Source: Nipponacmea schrenckii (lineage: Eukaryota > Mollusca > Gastropoda > Lottiidae). From it: a stretch of DNA of 64,000 nt. Below are positions 63,912 to 64,000 of the stretch, piece after piece (the stretch's first letter is position 1; each line of letters opens with the position of its first letter). A model generated the notes under the pieces. The model was not told where the DNA came from. It worked only from the letters and a program-made list of their open reading frames with translations, and did no database searches. The DNA is taken from the NCBI GenBank assembly GCA_030562195.1, contig CM060200.1:39315468-39379467 (forward strand), in the 5' to 3' direction. A program made the translations under genes and the position numbers.

Positions 63912-64000
63912 GAGCTCTTATTGGCCAAGTTTAAATTTATTAAATTTTGTTTTCATTCTGAGACCTATTTTTCCTTTAAAGGGACAGATCCACCAATCAG

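Overview
The window is animal (metazoan) nuclear DNA: AT-rich, intron-bearing, crowded with decayed transposable elements and tandem repeats, and without bacterial or viral gene organisation. A lophotrochozoan, most likely a bivalve mollusc, is suggested by a 'pearl'-like element (an array of 161-bp monomers followed by an ACGG-type tetranucleotide run and a terminal hairpin), by tRNA-derived SINEs of molluscan type, by DIRS-like and 2A-bearing non-LTR retrotransposons, and by a neuropeptide-receptor-type GPCR. The species call is inference.

The only host gene I can support is a rhodopsin-class GPCR on the minus strand. It has two coding exons (61737-61260 and 23031-22296) that join exactly, in phase 2, inside the DRY-equivalent motif (Glu-Arg-Phe) to give a 399-residue receptor. 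The exons are separated by an intron of about 38.2 kb. An acceptor site 14 bases upstream of the ATG implies a further, non-coding 5' exon beyond 61740.

Layout: 0.7-4.6 kb, a broken DIRS/Ngaro-type tyrosine-recombinase retrotransposon (gag-like, RT-RNase H, tyrosine recombinase), plus strand. 4.9-5.25 kb, a Tc1-like transposase remnant, minus strand. 5.4 kb, a small foldback element. 7.1-8.15 kb, a decayed copy of a multicopy animal protein family of unknown function. 9.5-12.45 kb, the pearl-like element. 12.5-12.9 kb, a LINE fragment. 14.7-15.0 kb, a tRNA-SINE. 16.9-19.6 kb, three unrelated minisatellites. 22.3-61.3 kb, the GPCR and its giant intron. The intron holds a 30-bp-unit minisatellite (32.9-38.1 kb) split by a 3,136-bp THAP-bearing DNA transposon, several LINE 3' fragments on the minus strand (39.4-39.8, 44.2-44.8, 45.0-45.1 kb), a 108-bp satellite (45.5-46.9 kb), a nearly full-length but dead LINE with a 2A motif (about 47-51.8 kb, plus strand), and a Gypsy gag-protease remnant (56.8-57.4 kb, minus strand). 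61.7-64 kb is upstream flank or 5' intron, with a repeat-free derivative of the pearl-like ends and a MITE whose sister copy lies at 30.1 kb.

No CRISPR array, operon, rRNA gene or intact tRNA gene was seen. All mobile-element ORFs appear inactivated by frameshifts or stops. The most informative observations are the 2A motif in the LINE, the empty-site reconstruction of the THAP transposon insertion, and the internally repetitive hairpin-ended element. I did not find a clearly new biochemical system.
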